A stretch of 13,220 nt of DNA from Clostridium sp. CAG:167 (GTDB lineage: Bacteria; Bacillota; Clostridia; Lachnospirales; Lachnospiraceae). The position numbers and the translations under genes are program-made. The notes under the pieces are model-generated. The model did not search any database and had not been told where the DNA came from. It saw only the letters and a program-made list of their open reading frames with translations. This document shows, piece after piece, positions 1 through 8,614 of this stretch. The stretch spans positions 1 to 13,220 of the forward strand of contig HF998276.1 of assembly GCA_000433735.1 (NCBI GenBank), written 5' to 3'. How positions within the stretch are numbered: the stretch's first letter is position 1; each line of letters starts with the position of its first letter.

Positions 1-1467
1 AAGACCGGCAAAGACGAGATTTTTCTCTGGTGTGGCAGGCTGGGATGAAAAGATGCCATAAGCAACGGCCAGGACCCGGTAAGCTTTGCCGGCATAATCA
101 TGGACGGTGCGCCGGAGTTCTTTTTCCAGAGATAAAGAGAGAGGAACTTTGCTTCCTTCCATATAAATAGAATGGCAGGAAGCAAGAATTTTTTCCGGTG
201 CGCCTTTTGAAATGACCAGATATCCATTGCGACAAGGATGGACCGTGGTCATTTGGCGGCGAAGGGAGTCAAAGGGCATTTCCTGCAGGATGGGATAATC
301 CCGGCGCAGTTTCTCGGGAGAGATTTTCTGCTCTGTGGAAAAATGCCGCAGAGCCGTCTCTGTGGCACCGCTGTCGTGGCTGCACAGGCATAAAAGAGAG
401 GAAAAATCTCCGGGAGAAAGGCTGGTTTGATATTCTTCCACGCTCATTTGGTTCTGAGTGAGAGTTCCAGTTTTATCCGAACAGATCAAGGTGGCACTGC
501 CTAATGTTTCTACCGCCGGCAGGTGGCGGATAATGGCATTTCGTTTTGCCATCTTTTCCACGCCCAGAGAAAGCATAATGGTGACTAAGGCCGGAAGGCT
601 CTCCGGAATAGCGGCTACACCAAGGCTTACGGCGGTGAGGAACATGCTGAGAACACCGTAGCCTTTGTGTAGACCCAGAAAGAACAAAAGAACACAGATT
701 CCAAGGGCGATCAGACCCAGAGTGACACCCATACGGTTTAGATGACGGGTCAGGGGAGTGTCAGGTGCTGATTCCTGAGAGAGGACATGGGCGATCTTGC
801 CTACCTGGGTGTTCATTCCCGTTTCAGTGACACAGAACAGACCATGCCCGGCGGTAATAAGTGTTCCGGCGTATACCATATTGGTCCGGTCTCCCAGAGG
901 GAGATTTTCCCGGGAAAGTACATGGGTCTGCTTGATGACGGGATCGGACTCGCCGGTCAGGGCGGATTCGTTGGCAGCAAGTTTTTCACACTGAAGGATC
1001 CGGCCGTCTGCGGGAATCAGATCCCCCAGAGACAGGCAGACCAGGTCGCCGGGAACCAGAAGGGAAGAGAGAACGGACTGCCTTTTTCCCTCCCGCAGAA
1101 CCAGACAGTGAGGTGTCTGGAGGGTGTCCAGAGATTTCAGAGCCTGGTGCGCCCTGAGTTCCTGATACACACCAAAGCAGGCATTCATAATAAGGATAGC
1201 CAGAATGATGAAAGGATCAATATAATCTCCCTGTTTCGTGAAAAAAGCTGCGGCAAAAGAGATGGCAGCGGCTAACAGCAAGGTAATGATCATAAAATCC
1301 TTGAACTGGTCAATAAACAGGGAAAATAAACTGCGGGACGGAGCCGGTGCCAGCGTATTTGTTCCATACTTATTTTGATAGTCTGCTACCTGGCTGTTGG
1401 TAAGACCTGTGTCCCTGCTTGTGCGAAAATGAGACAGCACCTGGCTGCCGGTTTGTGTATGCCACAT
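1..1467 (-). CDS. Cation-translocating P-type ATPase, Ca2+/Mn2+ type (N-terminal 489 residues; C-terminus outside window)
   Basis: This is a membrane pump that couples ATP hydrolysis to cation export, most like P2A Ca2+ ATPases (SERCA/PMR1/LMCA1-like). I translated the minus strand from ATG at 1467 and found an open frame to the window edge. Visible in order: an N-terminal cytoplasmic segment with a cation-ATPase N-domain flavour; an M1/M2 hydrophobic pair; the actuator-domain TGES loop at residues 171-174; an M3/M4 pair ending in VAAIPESLPA (PESLP 288-292, the ion-binding M4 kink); the phosphorylation motif SDKTGTLT with D331; and the nucleotide-binding KGAPE motif. Family members run to about 850-900 residues, so just over half is present. 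The start is preceded by AGGGAGG (complement of 1473-1478 and flanks) with about 5 nt spacing. It is divergent from the YtaF-like gene. Ca2+ versus Mn2+ cannot be decided without M5-M8. Family assignment is firm; the ion is inferred. Confidence 0.93.
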   Translation of the reverse strand, partial: MWHTQTGSQVLSHFRTSRDTGLTNSQVADYQNKYGTNTLAPAPSRSLFSLFIDQFKDFMIITLLLAAAISFAAAFFTKQGDYIDPFIILAILIMNACFGVYQELRAHQALKSLDTLQTPHCLVLREGKRQSVLSSLLVPGDLVCLSLGDLIPADGRILQCEKLAANESALTGESDPVIKQTHVLSRENLPLGDRTNMVYAGTLITAGHGLFCVTETGMNTQVGKIAHVLSQESAPDTPLTRHLNRMGVTLGLIALGICVLLFFLGLHKGYGVLSMFLTAVSLGVAAIPESLPALVTIMLSLGVEKMAKRNAIIRHLPAVETLGSATLICSDKTGTLTQNQMSVEEYQTSLSPGDFSSLLCLCSHDSGATETALRHFSTEQKISPEKLRRDYPILQEMPFDSLRRQMTTVHPCRNGYLVISKGAPEKILASCHSIYMEGSKVPLSLSLEKELRRTVHDYAGKAYRVLAVAYGIFSSQPATPEKNLVFAGL

Positions 1468-1503
1468 AGAAACCTCCCTGGATTTTGTTGGATCGTGTCG
1501 TTT

Positions 1504-1531
1504 TTTATACCATTTACCCAGGAACTTTCAT
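1504..1531 (-). promoter_or_regulatory. Possible sigma-A promoter for the P-type ATPase gene
   Basis: On the minus strand, ATGAAA (complement of 1526-1531) and TATAAA (complement of 1504-1509) are separated by 16 nt, and lie about 40-60 nt upstream of the ATPase start codon. The -10 matches five of six consensus bases and the -35 four of six. The 97-nt divergent intergenic region 1468-1564 must also serve the YtaF-like gene on the other strand, for which I see no convincing promoter. Confidence 0.35.
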
Positions 1532-1564
1532 AGAATGATAAAAAGGACCGGAAGGAACAAATCT

Positions 1565-2092
1565 ATGAAACTGATGATACTGCTGGCGGCAGGAGTCAGT
1601 CTGGATACCTGGGGGATTGGTGTATCCTATGCAGTTTCCGGCATAAAAATACCTGTATCATCCAAAGTGGTGATCGGCTGTATCAATTTATGCATGACTC
1701 TAATGGCGGTTTTTATGGGACAATGGCTGGGACGGTGGATCCCGGTACAATGGATCAACCGGATTGCAGGAGGAACTCTTGTGATCCTGGGGATACGAAT
1801 GTTGTGGAATATAAAAGGCCGGGAGGGGCTGGGGTTTGACAAAAATGCGTCCAGGATCCTGGAGTGGAAAGAAAGCGCAGCGATGGGGATCGCTATTTCG
1901 GCGGATGCGGGAATGGCGGTGCTTGGACTGATAGGACAGGGAAAAATGATCTATTTTTTTCCTGTGCTGGCGGCGGCCAGTTCACTCCTTTTCCTCACTT
2001 TGGGAGGGCGGATCGGAGGAAAGATAAAGAAGATATATCCGGCAGGAGGACTCTTTTTAGTTATATTGGGATTGATGCGGATTTGCCAGTAG
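1565..2092 (+). CDS. YtaF/MntP-like (DUF204) six-helix membrane protein
   Basis: This 175-residue integral membrane protein is related to the sporulation-associated protein YtaF and the Mn2+ exporter MntP. The opening SLDTWGIGVSYAV (D14), followed by a G-I-K-I-P turn, matches the YtaF pattern. A second intramembrane acidic site, ISADAG (D114), sits at the equivalent place in the second half, consistent with an inverted two-repeat fold. About six hydrophobic segments can be counted, with a short basic linker after the third (around residue 85-95). I chose ATG 1565 because AAGGA lies about 8 nt upstream; an in-frame ATG at 1535 would add ten polar residues and has a poor ribosome site. It is somewhat shorter than typical YtaF (about 200 residues). 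Its neighbour is a divergent cation ATPase. Metal efflux is a family-level inference; the biochemical role of YtaF itself is not settled. Confidence 0.8.
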   Translation: MKLMILLAAGVSLDTWGIGVSYAVSGIKIPVSSKVVIGCINLCMTLMAVFMGQWLGRWIPVQWINRIAGGTLVILGIRMLWNIKGREGLGFDKNASRILEWKESAAMGIAISADAGMAVLGLIGQGKMIYFFPVLAAASSLLFLTLGGRIGGKIKKIYPAGGLFLVILGLMRICQ

Positions 2093-2107
2093 CCCCAAAT
2101 TGCCTTC

Positions 2108-2136
2108 TTGACAAAGGTTTTTTAAGTTGCTATCAT
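2108..2136 (+). promoter_or_regulatory. Strong sigma-A promoter for the transpeptidase-leuS block
   Basis: TTGACA at 2108-2113 matches the -35 consensus perfectly, and TATCAT at 2131-2136 matches five of six -10 bases, with exactly 17 nt between. Transcription would start near 2143, leaving a leader of about 50 nt before the ATG at 2192, too short for a T-box or other large riboswitch. It is the best promoter I can see in the window and probably drives the downstream same-strand genes at least as far as the hairpin near 8630. Confidence 0.85.
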
Positions 2137-2191
2137 AGAGCCGTATGCATATTTATTGATGCAGCAAAAAACGAAAATAATGGAGGTAACT

Positions 2192-3871
2192 ATGAACAAA
2201 GGAATCCGATATGTGAGAACGGTCATGCTGCTGGTACTGATGTTAGTATTAGGAGCTGCTTTTTCCGGTGGAAAAGCAGAGGCAGCCAGCAAGTATATGA
2301 TCAAGATCAACAAACAACAGAATGTTGTTACAGTTTATAAGATGAAAGGTGGCAAATACAAAGCGTACAAAGCCTTTGTATGTTCAGCAGGGTATGCCAC
2401 TCCTACGGGAACATTCCGCCTGGGAGAAAAGATGCGATGGCATACACTGGATGGCCCAAGTTACGGACAGTACTGCTCCCGTATCGTAAACGGGATTTTG
2501 TTCCATTCTGTATGGTATTACCAGCCAAACCAGGCAACTCAGTCTTATGTCCAGTACAACCGTCTGGGAACGACAGCGTCCCATGGCTGTGTGCGCCTGA
2601 CTACAGCAGACTGTAAGTGGATCTACGACAATGTGCCAAGCGGCAGCAAGGTAGTGATCTACCGTTCCAAAAAACCCGGCCCTCTTGGTAAACCAAAAGC
2701 CATCAAAGTCCGCGGCTACACCGGCTGGGATCCAACGGATCCAAGTTCATCCAACCCATATAAAAAGAAAAAACCTACCATTACTGTTAATAAAGATACC
2801 AATGTGTCCTACGGAAGTAAGTTTAATGTCAAAAAAGGTGTAAAAGTAACTAATTCCACCGGATTTAATGCAAAATCTTTGTTGAAGACATCTATTTTGT
2901 ACAAAATGGATTCAAAGACCAAGTACAAAAAAGTAAAGAAAGTAAATACAAAGAAACCGGGAAAGTACAAAGTTACTTATAAGGTGAAAGATGAGATCAA
3001 ACATACAGCAAAGAAAACCGTTGTATTTAAAGTATTGACAAAGGTAAGTGTGGGATCCATCACATTGAACAAGAAGAGTGCAACCTTGTACCTGGGCGGA
3101 CAGAATGCGAAGAACAAGTTTACTCTGAAAGTTAAGAAGATCAAACCGTCGACCGCTACCCACAAGACGGTAACATTCAGCAGCTCCAACAAGGCAGTTG
3201 CAAAGGTAAGCAAGAAGGGTGTGGTAACGGCGTTGAAGGCAGGAAGTGCCAATATCTATGCTAAGGCTACAGACGGATCCGGAACTATCGCTGTATGCCG
3301 TGTGACTGTAATCCAGTACATGACATCCATCCAGATGAGTGCACCGGCTACGACGCTGGCTGTAGGAAATGCAATGCAGATTCGTGCTACCGCCGTGCCG
3401 GCCGATACAAGCAACAAGGAAGTTACTTATACAAGTAGTGATGTTTCCGTTGCCAGTGTCAATGCATCCGGCAGCGTAAGAGGTTTGAAACCGGGAACGG
3501 TTACCATTCAGGCAAAAGCTAAGGATGGCAGCGGTGTAGTAGGATCCATCCGCATTACTGTTTCCTATCAGTACAATAAAACTACTACTATGGTAGGGGC
3601 AAAGACAGTAGCTTACGGAACATCATGGAACGATGTGCTGAAAGTTCTTCCGGCCAAAGTAACCGTAGCAGACCATTATAACAAGACAGCACAGGCAACC
3701 GTAAAATGGACATGTGCATCTTATAAAGCTACAACGGCAGGCACTTACAAGGCTACCGGTATTGTTACTCTTCCATCCGGATGGACGGGCAAACCGGCCA
3801 CATTTACTGTGAACATTACTGTACAGGCAGCTCCGGTTATTTCCGGAGGCGCCGTAACAGGAAACAAATAA
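2192..3871 (+). CDS. Secreted L,D-transpeptidase (YkuD domain) with bacterial Ig-like repeats
   Basis: This 559-residue exported protein is predicted to form 3-3 peptidoglycan cross-links, or attach proteins to peptidoglycan, through a catalytic cysteine. Residues 1-31 form a signal peptide (basic start, hydrophobic core, AEA cleavage site). Residues about 34-155 are the YkuD domain with H105, then SHGCVRL carrying H131 and catalytic C133. After a lysine-rich linker come a DUF5011/Big_3-like segment (about 190-280), two Big_2-like repeats (about 285-372 and 375-459, each with a T-x-S-S-[DN]-x-x-V-A-x-V core and a G-x-V-x-x-L-K-x-G-x-[AV] turn), and a Big_4-like segment (about 462-546). No LPXTG or C-terminal membrane anchor is seen, so it is either released or held by wall binding of the repeats. 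ATG 2192 is chosen because TGGAGG lies just upstream and the signal peptide begins there; an in-frame ATG at 2156 would disturb it. It lies behind the promoter at 2108 and 33 nt before leuS. Confidence 0.93.
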   Translation: MNKGIRYVRTVMLLVLMLVLGAAFSGGKAEAASKYMIKINKQQNVVTVYKMKGGKYKAYKAFVCSAGYATPTGTFRLGEKMRWHTLDGPSYGQYCSRIVNGILFHSVWYYQPNQATQSYVQYNRLGTTASHGCVRLTTADCKWIYDNVPSGSKVVIYRSKKPGPLGKPKAIKVRGYTGWDPTDPSSSNPYKKKKPTITVNKDTNVSYGSKFNVKKGVKVTNSTGFNAKSLLKTSILYKMDSKTKYKKVKKVNTKKPGKYKVTYKVKDEIKHTAKKTVVFKVLTKVSVGSITLNKKSATLYLGGQNAKNKFTLKVKKIKPSTATHKTVTFSSSNKAVAKVSKKGVVTALKAGSANIYAKATDGSGTIAVCRVTVIQYMTSIQMSAPATTLAVGNAMQIRATAVPADTSNKEVTYTSSDVSVASVNASGSVRGLKPGTVTIQAKAKDGSGVVGSIRITVSYQYNKTTTMVGAKTVAYGTSWNDVLKVLPAKVTVADHYNKTAQATVKWTCASYKATTAGTYKATGIVTLPSGWTGKPATFTVNITVQAAPVISGGAVTGNK

Positions 3872-3904
3872 TTGATTGAAACAGAAGCAAGAATCGAGGT
3901 TAAT

Positions 3905-6313
3905 ATGAGTCAGAGTTATAATCCAAAAGAGATAGAAAAAAAATGGCAGAAAATCTGGGAGGAGGAAAAAGCATTTCAGGCAACCAATGATTTTACAAAG
4001 CCAAAATACTATGCGCTGGTTGAGTTCCCATATCCATCCGGACAGGGACTGCATGTAGGTCATCCAAGACCATATACAGCACTGGATATCGTTGCCAGAA
4101 AGAGGAGAATGCAGGGATACAATGTATTGTATCCAATGGGCTGGGATGCCTTTGGTCTTCCAACTGAAAACTATGCGATTAAAAATAAGGTTCATCCGAA
4201 AGAAGTAACCAAAAAGAATGTAGCCCGCTTTAAAAAACAGCTGCAGTCTCTTGGATATTCCTTTGACTGGGATCGCGAGATCAACACCACCGATCCGGAA
4301 TATTATAAATGGACACAGTGGATCTTTTTGAAACTGTTTAAGGCAGGCCTGGCATACAAATCCGAGATGCCTATTAACTGGTGTACATCCTGTAAATGCG
4401 GACTGGCAAATGAGGAAGTAGTAAACGGCGTATGTGAGCGCTGCGGAAGTCCTGTTGTCCGCAAGATCAAGAGCCAGTGGATGTTAAAGATCACAAAGTA
4501 CGCAGACAAACTCATCGATGATCTGGACGGACTGGATTACATTGAACGTGTCAAAGTTTCACAGAAAAACTGGATCGGCCGTTCTTATGGAGCAGAAGTA
4601 GACTTCCAGTTAAAAGATAAAGAAGAAAAATTGAGAATCTATACCACCAGACCAGATACTCTGTTCGGTGTTACCTATATGGTTGTTTCACCGGAACATC
4701 CATATCTGGACAAATATAAAGATGAGATCAAAAACTGGGATGCCATTGTAGAGTATCGTGAAATGGCAGCCAGAAAATCAGATTTTGAGAGAACCGAACT
4801 TGCTAAAGATAAAACCGGTGTTGCCATTGACGGATTGACAGCGATCAACCCGGTAAATGGAAAAGAGATTCCGATCTGGGTATCTGATTATGTATTGATG
4901 AGTTATGGAACCGGTGCAATCATGGCCGTTCCGGCTCATGATACCCGCGACTGGGAATTTGCCAAGAAGTTCGGTCTGCCGATCATAGAAGTGATTGAAG
5001 GCGGCAATGTAGAGGAAGAAGCATTTACGGATGTAGCAACCGGTACACTGGTCAATTCCGGATTTTTAACAGGCAAATCCGTGGCAGAAGCAAAAGAAGC
5101 CATCATCAAATGGCTTGATGAGCAGGGCGTAGGAGAGGCAAAGAAAAACTTCAAACTCCGTGACTGGGTATTTTCCAGACAGCGTTACTGGGGCGAGCCA
5201 ATCCCGATCGTAAAATGCGAGAAATGTGGTTATGTGCCGGTACCGGAAGAAGAACTTCCACTGCGCCTGCCGGAAGTAGACAACTATGAGCCGACAGACA
5301 ACGGAGAATCTCCGATCGCCAAGATGCGTTCCTGGGTAGAGACAACCTGTCCATGCTGTGGCGGAAAAGCTGAGAGAGAGACCGATACCATGCCACAGTG
5401 GGCGGGATCATCCTGGTATTTCCTGCGTTATATCGATCCGAAAAATACAGAAGCACTGGCAAGCAAAGAGGCTATGAAATACTGGCTGCCGGTAGACTGG
5501 TATAACGGTGGTATGGAGCATACAACCCTGCATCTGCTGTACTCTCGTTTCTGGCATAAATTCCTGTATGACCAGGGTGTTGTGCCAACCAAAGAGCCAT
5601 ATCAGAAGAGAACATCCCACGGCATGATCCTGGGAGAAAATGGCGAGAAAATGAGTAAGTCCAGAGGAAATGTAATCAATCCGGATGATATTGTAAATGA
5701 CTATGGTGCAGATACACTCCGTACTTACGAAATGTTCATCGGTGCATTTGATGCTGCTGCTTCCTGGTCCGATGACGGTGTGAAAGGATGCCGCCGTTTC
5801 TTAGAGCGTGTCTGGAAGTTAAAAGACATGGTAACAGACGAGACAGGTTATTCCAAAGATATGGAAACCAAAATGCATCAGACCATTAAGAAAGTCAGCA
5901 ATGATTTTGAAAATCTGAAATACAATACAGCCATTGCAGCAATGATGGCACTCATCAATGATTTTTACAAAAAAGGAACTGTTACAAGAGACGAGTTTAA
6001 GACACTGATCGTACTTTTGAACCCGGTAGCACCTCACATTACAGAGGAACTGTGGAGTCTGATGGGATTTGAGGGCAGATTGTTTGAGACAAGCTGGCCG
6101 GAATTTGAGGAAGAAAAGACCGTAGATAAAGTACAGGAAATTGGTGTTCAGGTTAACGGTAAAGTCCGCGCAACCGTGGCGCTGGCAATTGATGCATCCA
6201 AAGAAGACGCGTTGGCAGCAGGAAAAGAAGCCATTGCGGATAAACTGGAAGGCAAAAATATCGTAAAAGAGATTTATGTACCGGGCCGGATTATCAATAT
6301 AGTTGTAAAGTGA
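3905..6313 (+). CDS. leuS: Leucyl-tRNA synthetase
   Basis: This class I aminoacyl-tRNA synthetase charges tRNA-Leu with leucine in the cytoplasm. The 802 residues match the usual bacterial length. The HIGH-type signature HVGH is at residues 50-53 and the KMSKS loop at 582-586. The CP1 editing domain shows TTRPDTLFG and the GTGAIMAVPAHDTRDWEFA block, whose aspartate is used in clearing misacylated tRNA. Zinc-ribbon cysteines are visible in the insertion near C160/C163 and C177/C180, and in the leucine-specific region near C438/C441 and C482/C485. The C-terminal anticodon-binding and tail regions are complete, ending in an IINIVVK-like tail. ATG 3905 has GAGGT 4 nt upstream; an in-frame TTG at 3872 lacks support. 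No T-box leader precedes it, and it appears to rely on transcription from the transpeptidase promoter. Its stop overlaps a possible ATG of the next gene (6313), although I prefer a later start there. Confidence 0.97.
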   Translation: MSQSYNPKEIEKKWQKIWEEEKAFQATNDFTKPKYYALVEFPYPSGQGLHVGHPRPYTALDIVARKRRMQGYNVLYPMGWDAFGLPTENYAIKNKVHPKEVTKKNVARFKKQLQSLGYSFDWDREINTTDPEYYKWTQWIFLKLFKAGLAYKSEMPINWCTSCKCGLANEEVVNGVCERCGSPVVRKIKSQWMLKITKYADKLIDDLDGLDYIERVKVSQKNWIGRSYGAEVDFQLKDKEEKLRIYTTRPDTLFGVTYMVVSPEHPYLDKYKDEIKNWDAIVEYREMAARKSDFERTELAKDKTGVAIDGLTAINPVNGKEIPIWVSDYVLMSYGTGAIMAVPAHDTRDWEFAKKFGLPIIEVIEGGNVEEEAFTDVATGTLVNSGFLTGKSVAEAKEAIIKWLDEQGVGEAKKNFKLRDWVFSRQRYWGEPIPIVKCEKCGYVPVPEEELPLRLPEVDNYEPTDNGESPIAKMRSWVETTCPCCGGKAERETDTMPQWAGSSWYFLRYIDPKNTEALASKEAMKYWLPVDWYNGGMEHTTLHLLYSRFWHKFLYDQGVVPTKEPYQKRTSHGMILGENGEKMSKSRGNVINPDDIVNDYGADTLRTYEMFIGAFDAAASWSDDGVKGCRRFLERVWKLKDMVTDETGYSKDMETKMHQTIKKVSNDFENLKYNTAIAAMMALINDFYKKGTVTRDEFKTLIVLLNPVAPHITEELWSLMGFEGRLFETSWPEFEEEKTVDKVQEIGVQVNGKVRATVALAIDASKEDALAAGKEAIADKLEGKNIVKEIYVPGRIINIVVK

Positions 6314-6336
6314 TGAGTGATTTGGAGGAGAGAACC

Positions 6337-8604
6337 GTGAAGATCAGTGTGATCATTCCATTAAAGAACGAAGTGAAATTCTTGCAGGATTGTCTGGACA
6401 GTTTAGAGGACCAGACCTGCAAGGACTTTGAAGCCATTATTGTCTGTGCAGGCAGCAAGGCAGAAGATGTAGAAGCAGTCAAAAGCAGGGAAGTAAGTTT
6501 CCCTGTGAAAGTGGTTGTCATGGAGGGCGATGTGAATGTGGCCATGGCAAGAAACGAAGGAATCCGTAACAGTCAGGGCGAATTTGTATTTTTCCTGGAC
6601 TGTGATGATTACCTGGAAGACATTGCGTTTGAGTGGCTTTTAGAGCGTGCTGCAGACCATGATGTGGTCCTGGGAAGAAAAAAGACAACCTGGTTTGGAA
6701 GAAAAACATTTTTAGACAAGAGAGAGAAAGCCCGTCAGGAAAAACAGGAACTGCTGGAGCAGGAAAATTCTGAGGAAGAAGAGGATGGTGCAGCCAGTGG
6801 AGCCGACAAGGACGAGCGCATTATTCCTGAGATCCGGGAAAGTGATGAAGAGTGGATCAAGGCATTTGATCATGTAGTGCGAAGCAACTTTATGATCACG
6901 GGTGTATCGGCGCTTGGCATTTTGATCCGTCGTTCTTATCTGGAAGAGCACGATATTTACTTTGATGAAAGTTATATTTATAATGCGGATCTTCCATTCT
7001 TTACCAAGATGATGCGTTACACAGACCAGGTGATTGAAGTGCGTACCATCTTTTACCGTAAGAGAAGACACAATGATCCGATCAACCAGCCGGCACTGAA
7101 CCAGATCCAGGATCAGAAGACCAAGCTGATGGAGGTAATGAGGGCTTATCTTTCGATGAAAGAGGATGTAAAAGGCAGAGATGAGCGTGCGGATATTTCC
7201 GTGGACGGTAAATTTATCCGATATTATGTCCGCCGTGTTGCCCGTTTTTATGTGCAGTGCGAAGACAAGAAAGACAGAGAAGAAGTGTATCAGATGGCAT
7301 CTCAGTGTCTGCCTCATGTTACAAAGGCAGCGGCCAAAAGAGCCATGCATTATTCCCAGCGTCTTTTGAAATATTCTGCCTCCCACAGTGTGGATGAGAT
7401 CGCTGTGAAGGTTCGCAGACACAGCGCCAGACAGACTCTTTTCCGCAATATCAAGAGCCGCCGTGGCATGGAAAAACTGTTGTACCGCAAGGTGTTTGTT
7501 AAGAGCAAATTAGAGAAAAACATGGTTATGTTTGAGTGTTTCTTTGGCAGAAACTATTCAGACAGCCCGAAGTATATATATGAGTATCTGGCGAAAAACT
7601 ATCCGGACGAGTACCAGTTTGTATGGGTTGTAGCAAAACGCACCAAGATCCCGTACAAGGCAAAGACCGTGAAGCGTTTTTCCCTGCGTTACTTTTATTA
7701 CATGGCGAAAGCCGGATATTTTGTATTCAATGTACGCCAGCCAAACTGGTTTATTAAGAGGGACGGCGTGAAGTTTTTGGAAACCTGGCACGGCACTCCG
7801 CTGAAAAAGCTGGCCTTTGATCAGGAGGAAGTAACCTCAGCGTCCCCAATGTATAAGAAAAATACATACATTGGAAGCCGCAACTGGGATTATCTGATCG
7901 CACCAAACAAGTTTAGTTCCGACATTTTCAAACAGTGTTTTATGTTTGACAAGACCATGCTTGAGACCGGATATCCAAGAAACGATATTCTGTATTCCAA
8001 GGGAGAAGAAAAGGACAGACTGGTCCATGAGATCAAGGATGAGTTAGGCCTGCCAAAGGATAAAAAGGTGATCTTGTATGCACCGACCTGGCGTGATGAT
8101 GAGTTCTATGGAAGCGGCCAGTATAAGTTCACACTGGAACTGGATCTGGACCGTCTGAAGAAAGAGTTTGGAGATGAGTATGTGATCGTACTCCGAACCC
8201 ACTACTATGTAGTAGATGCCCTGGATCTCACACCGTACAAAGGATTTGTGTACAACGGAAGTGTCTACAACGACATTGCCCGACTGTATCTGATCTCCGA
8301 TGTGCTGATCACAGATTACTCTTCTGTATTCTTTGATTATGCGAACTTGAGAAGACCAATGATCTTCTTTATGTACGATCTGGAAAAATACAGAGGTACA
8401 CTGCGTGGATTCTATTTTGATGCAGAGGCAGAACTGCCGGGACCGATCCTGCAGACCAACGATGAGATGGTAGATGCTATCCGCCATCTGGATCAGATTG
8501 AAGTAGATTACAAAGAGAAGTACGATGCGTTCTATGACAAATATTGTGCATGGGAAGACGGTACATCCACAGAAAAAGTAGTAAAAGCTGTATTTGGTAA
8601 ATAA
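6337..8604 (+). CDS. Bifunctional GT2 glycosyltransferase / CDP-glycerol glycerophosphotransferase (copy 1)
   Basis: This 755-residue two-domain enzyme probably adds sugar and glycerol-phosphate (or similar polyol-phosphate) units to a surface polymer at the inner face of the membrane. The N-terminal GT-A domain begins KISVIIPLKNE and has the metal-binding DCDD at 88-91. The C-terminal TagB/TagF-type domain (from about residue 390) shows ETWHGTPLKK with H485, GYPRNDILY, ILYAPTWRD, RTHYY with H622, and TDYSSVFFDY (D660). The two histidines correspond to those reported as essential in TagF-family enzymes. GTG 6337 is chosen because GGAGGAG lies 6 nt upstream and because copy 2 starts with the same protein sequence; ATG 6313 overlapping the leuS stop is the alternative. 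A highly charged, glutamate-rich insert at about 127-174 is absent from copy 2. The donor and polymer cannot be fixed from this window. Confidence 0.9.
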   Translation: MKISVIIPLKNEVKFLQDCLDSLEDQTCKDFEAIIVCAGSKAEDVEAVKSREVSFPVKVVVMEGDVNVAMARNEGIRNSQGEFVFFLDCDDYLEDIAFEWLLERAADHDVVLGRKKTTWFGRKTFLDKREKARQEKQELLEQENSEEEEDGAASGADKDERIIPEIRESDEEWIKAFDHVVRSNFMITGVSALGILIRRSYLEEHDIYFDESYIYNADLPFFTKMMRYTDQVIEVRTIFYRKRRHNDPINQPALNQIQDQKTKLMEVMRAYLSMKEDVKGRDERADISVDGKFIRYYVRRVARFYVQCEDKKDREEVYQMASQCLPHVTKAAAKRAMHYSQRLLKYSASHSVDEIAVKVRRHSARQTLFRNIKSRRGMEKLLYRKVFVKSKLEKNMVMFECFFGRNYSDSPKYIYEYLAKNYPDEYQFVWVVAKRTKIPYKAKTVKRFSLRYFYYMAKAGYFVFNVRQPNWFIKRDGVKFLETWHGTPLKKLAFDQEEVTSASPMYKKNTYIGSRNWDYLIAPNKFSSDIFKQCFMFDKTMLETGYPRNDILYSKGEEKDRLVHEIKDELGLPKDKKVILYAPTWRDDEFYGSGQYKFTLELDLDRLKKEFGDEYVIVLRTHYYVVDALDLTPYKGFVYNGSVYNDIARLYLISDVLITDYSSVFFDYANLRRPMIFFMYDLEKYRGTLRGFYFDAEAELPGPILQTNDEMVDAIRHLDQIEVDYKEKYDAFYDKYCAWEDGTSTEKVVKAVFGK

Positions 8605-8614
8605 GGAGTGAATG

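Noticed and set aside
787..1275. Plus-strand open frame of 162 codons inside the ATPase region
   Set aside because: It is antisense to the ATPase, whose conserved TGES and M1/M2 sequence is read on the minus strand; its own translation shows no family features.
2066..2098. TTGGG / CCCAA pairing at the end of the YtaF-like gene as a terminator
   Set aside because: Five pairs only, with a loop of more than 20 nt that overlaps coding sequence and no following T run.
3623..4195. Minus-strand open frame of 190 codons across the transpeptidase/leuS junction
   Set aside because: Shadow of two well-supported plus-strand genes; it has no recognisable domain and no good ribosome site was sought or seen.
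6712..7422. Minus-strand open frame of 236 codons inside transferase copy 1
   Set aside because: Antisense to the conserved GT2-TagF coding frame; composition is that of a reverse-frame shadow.
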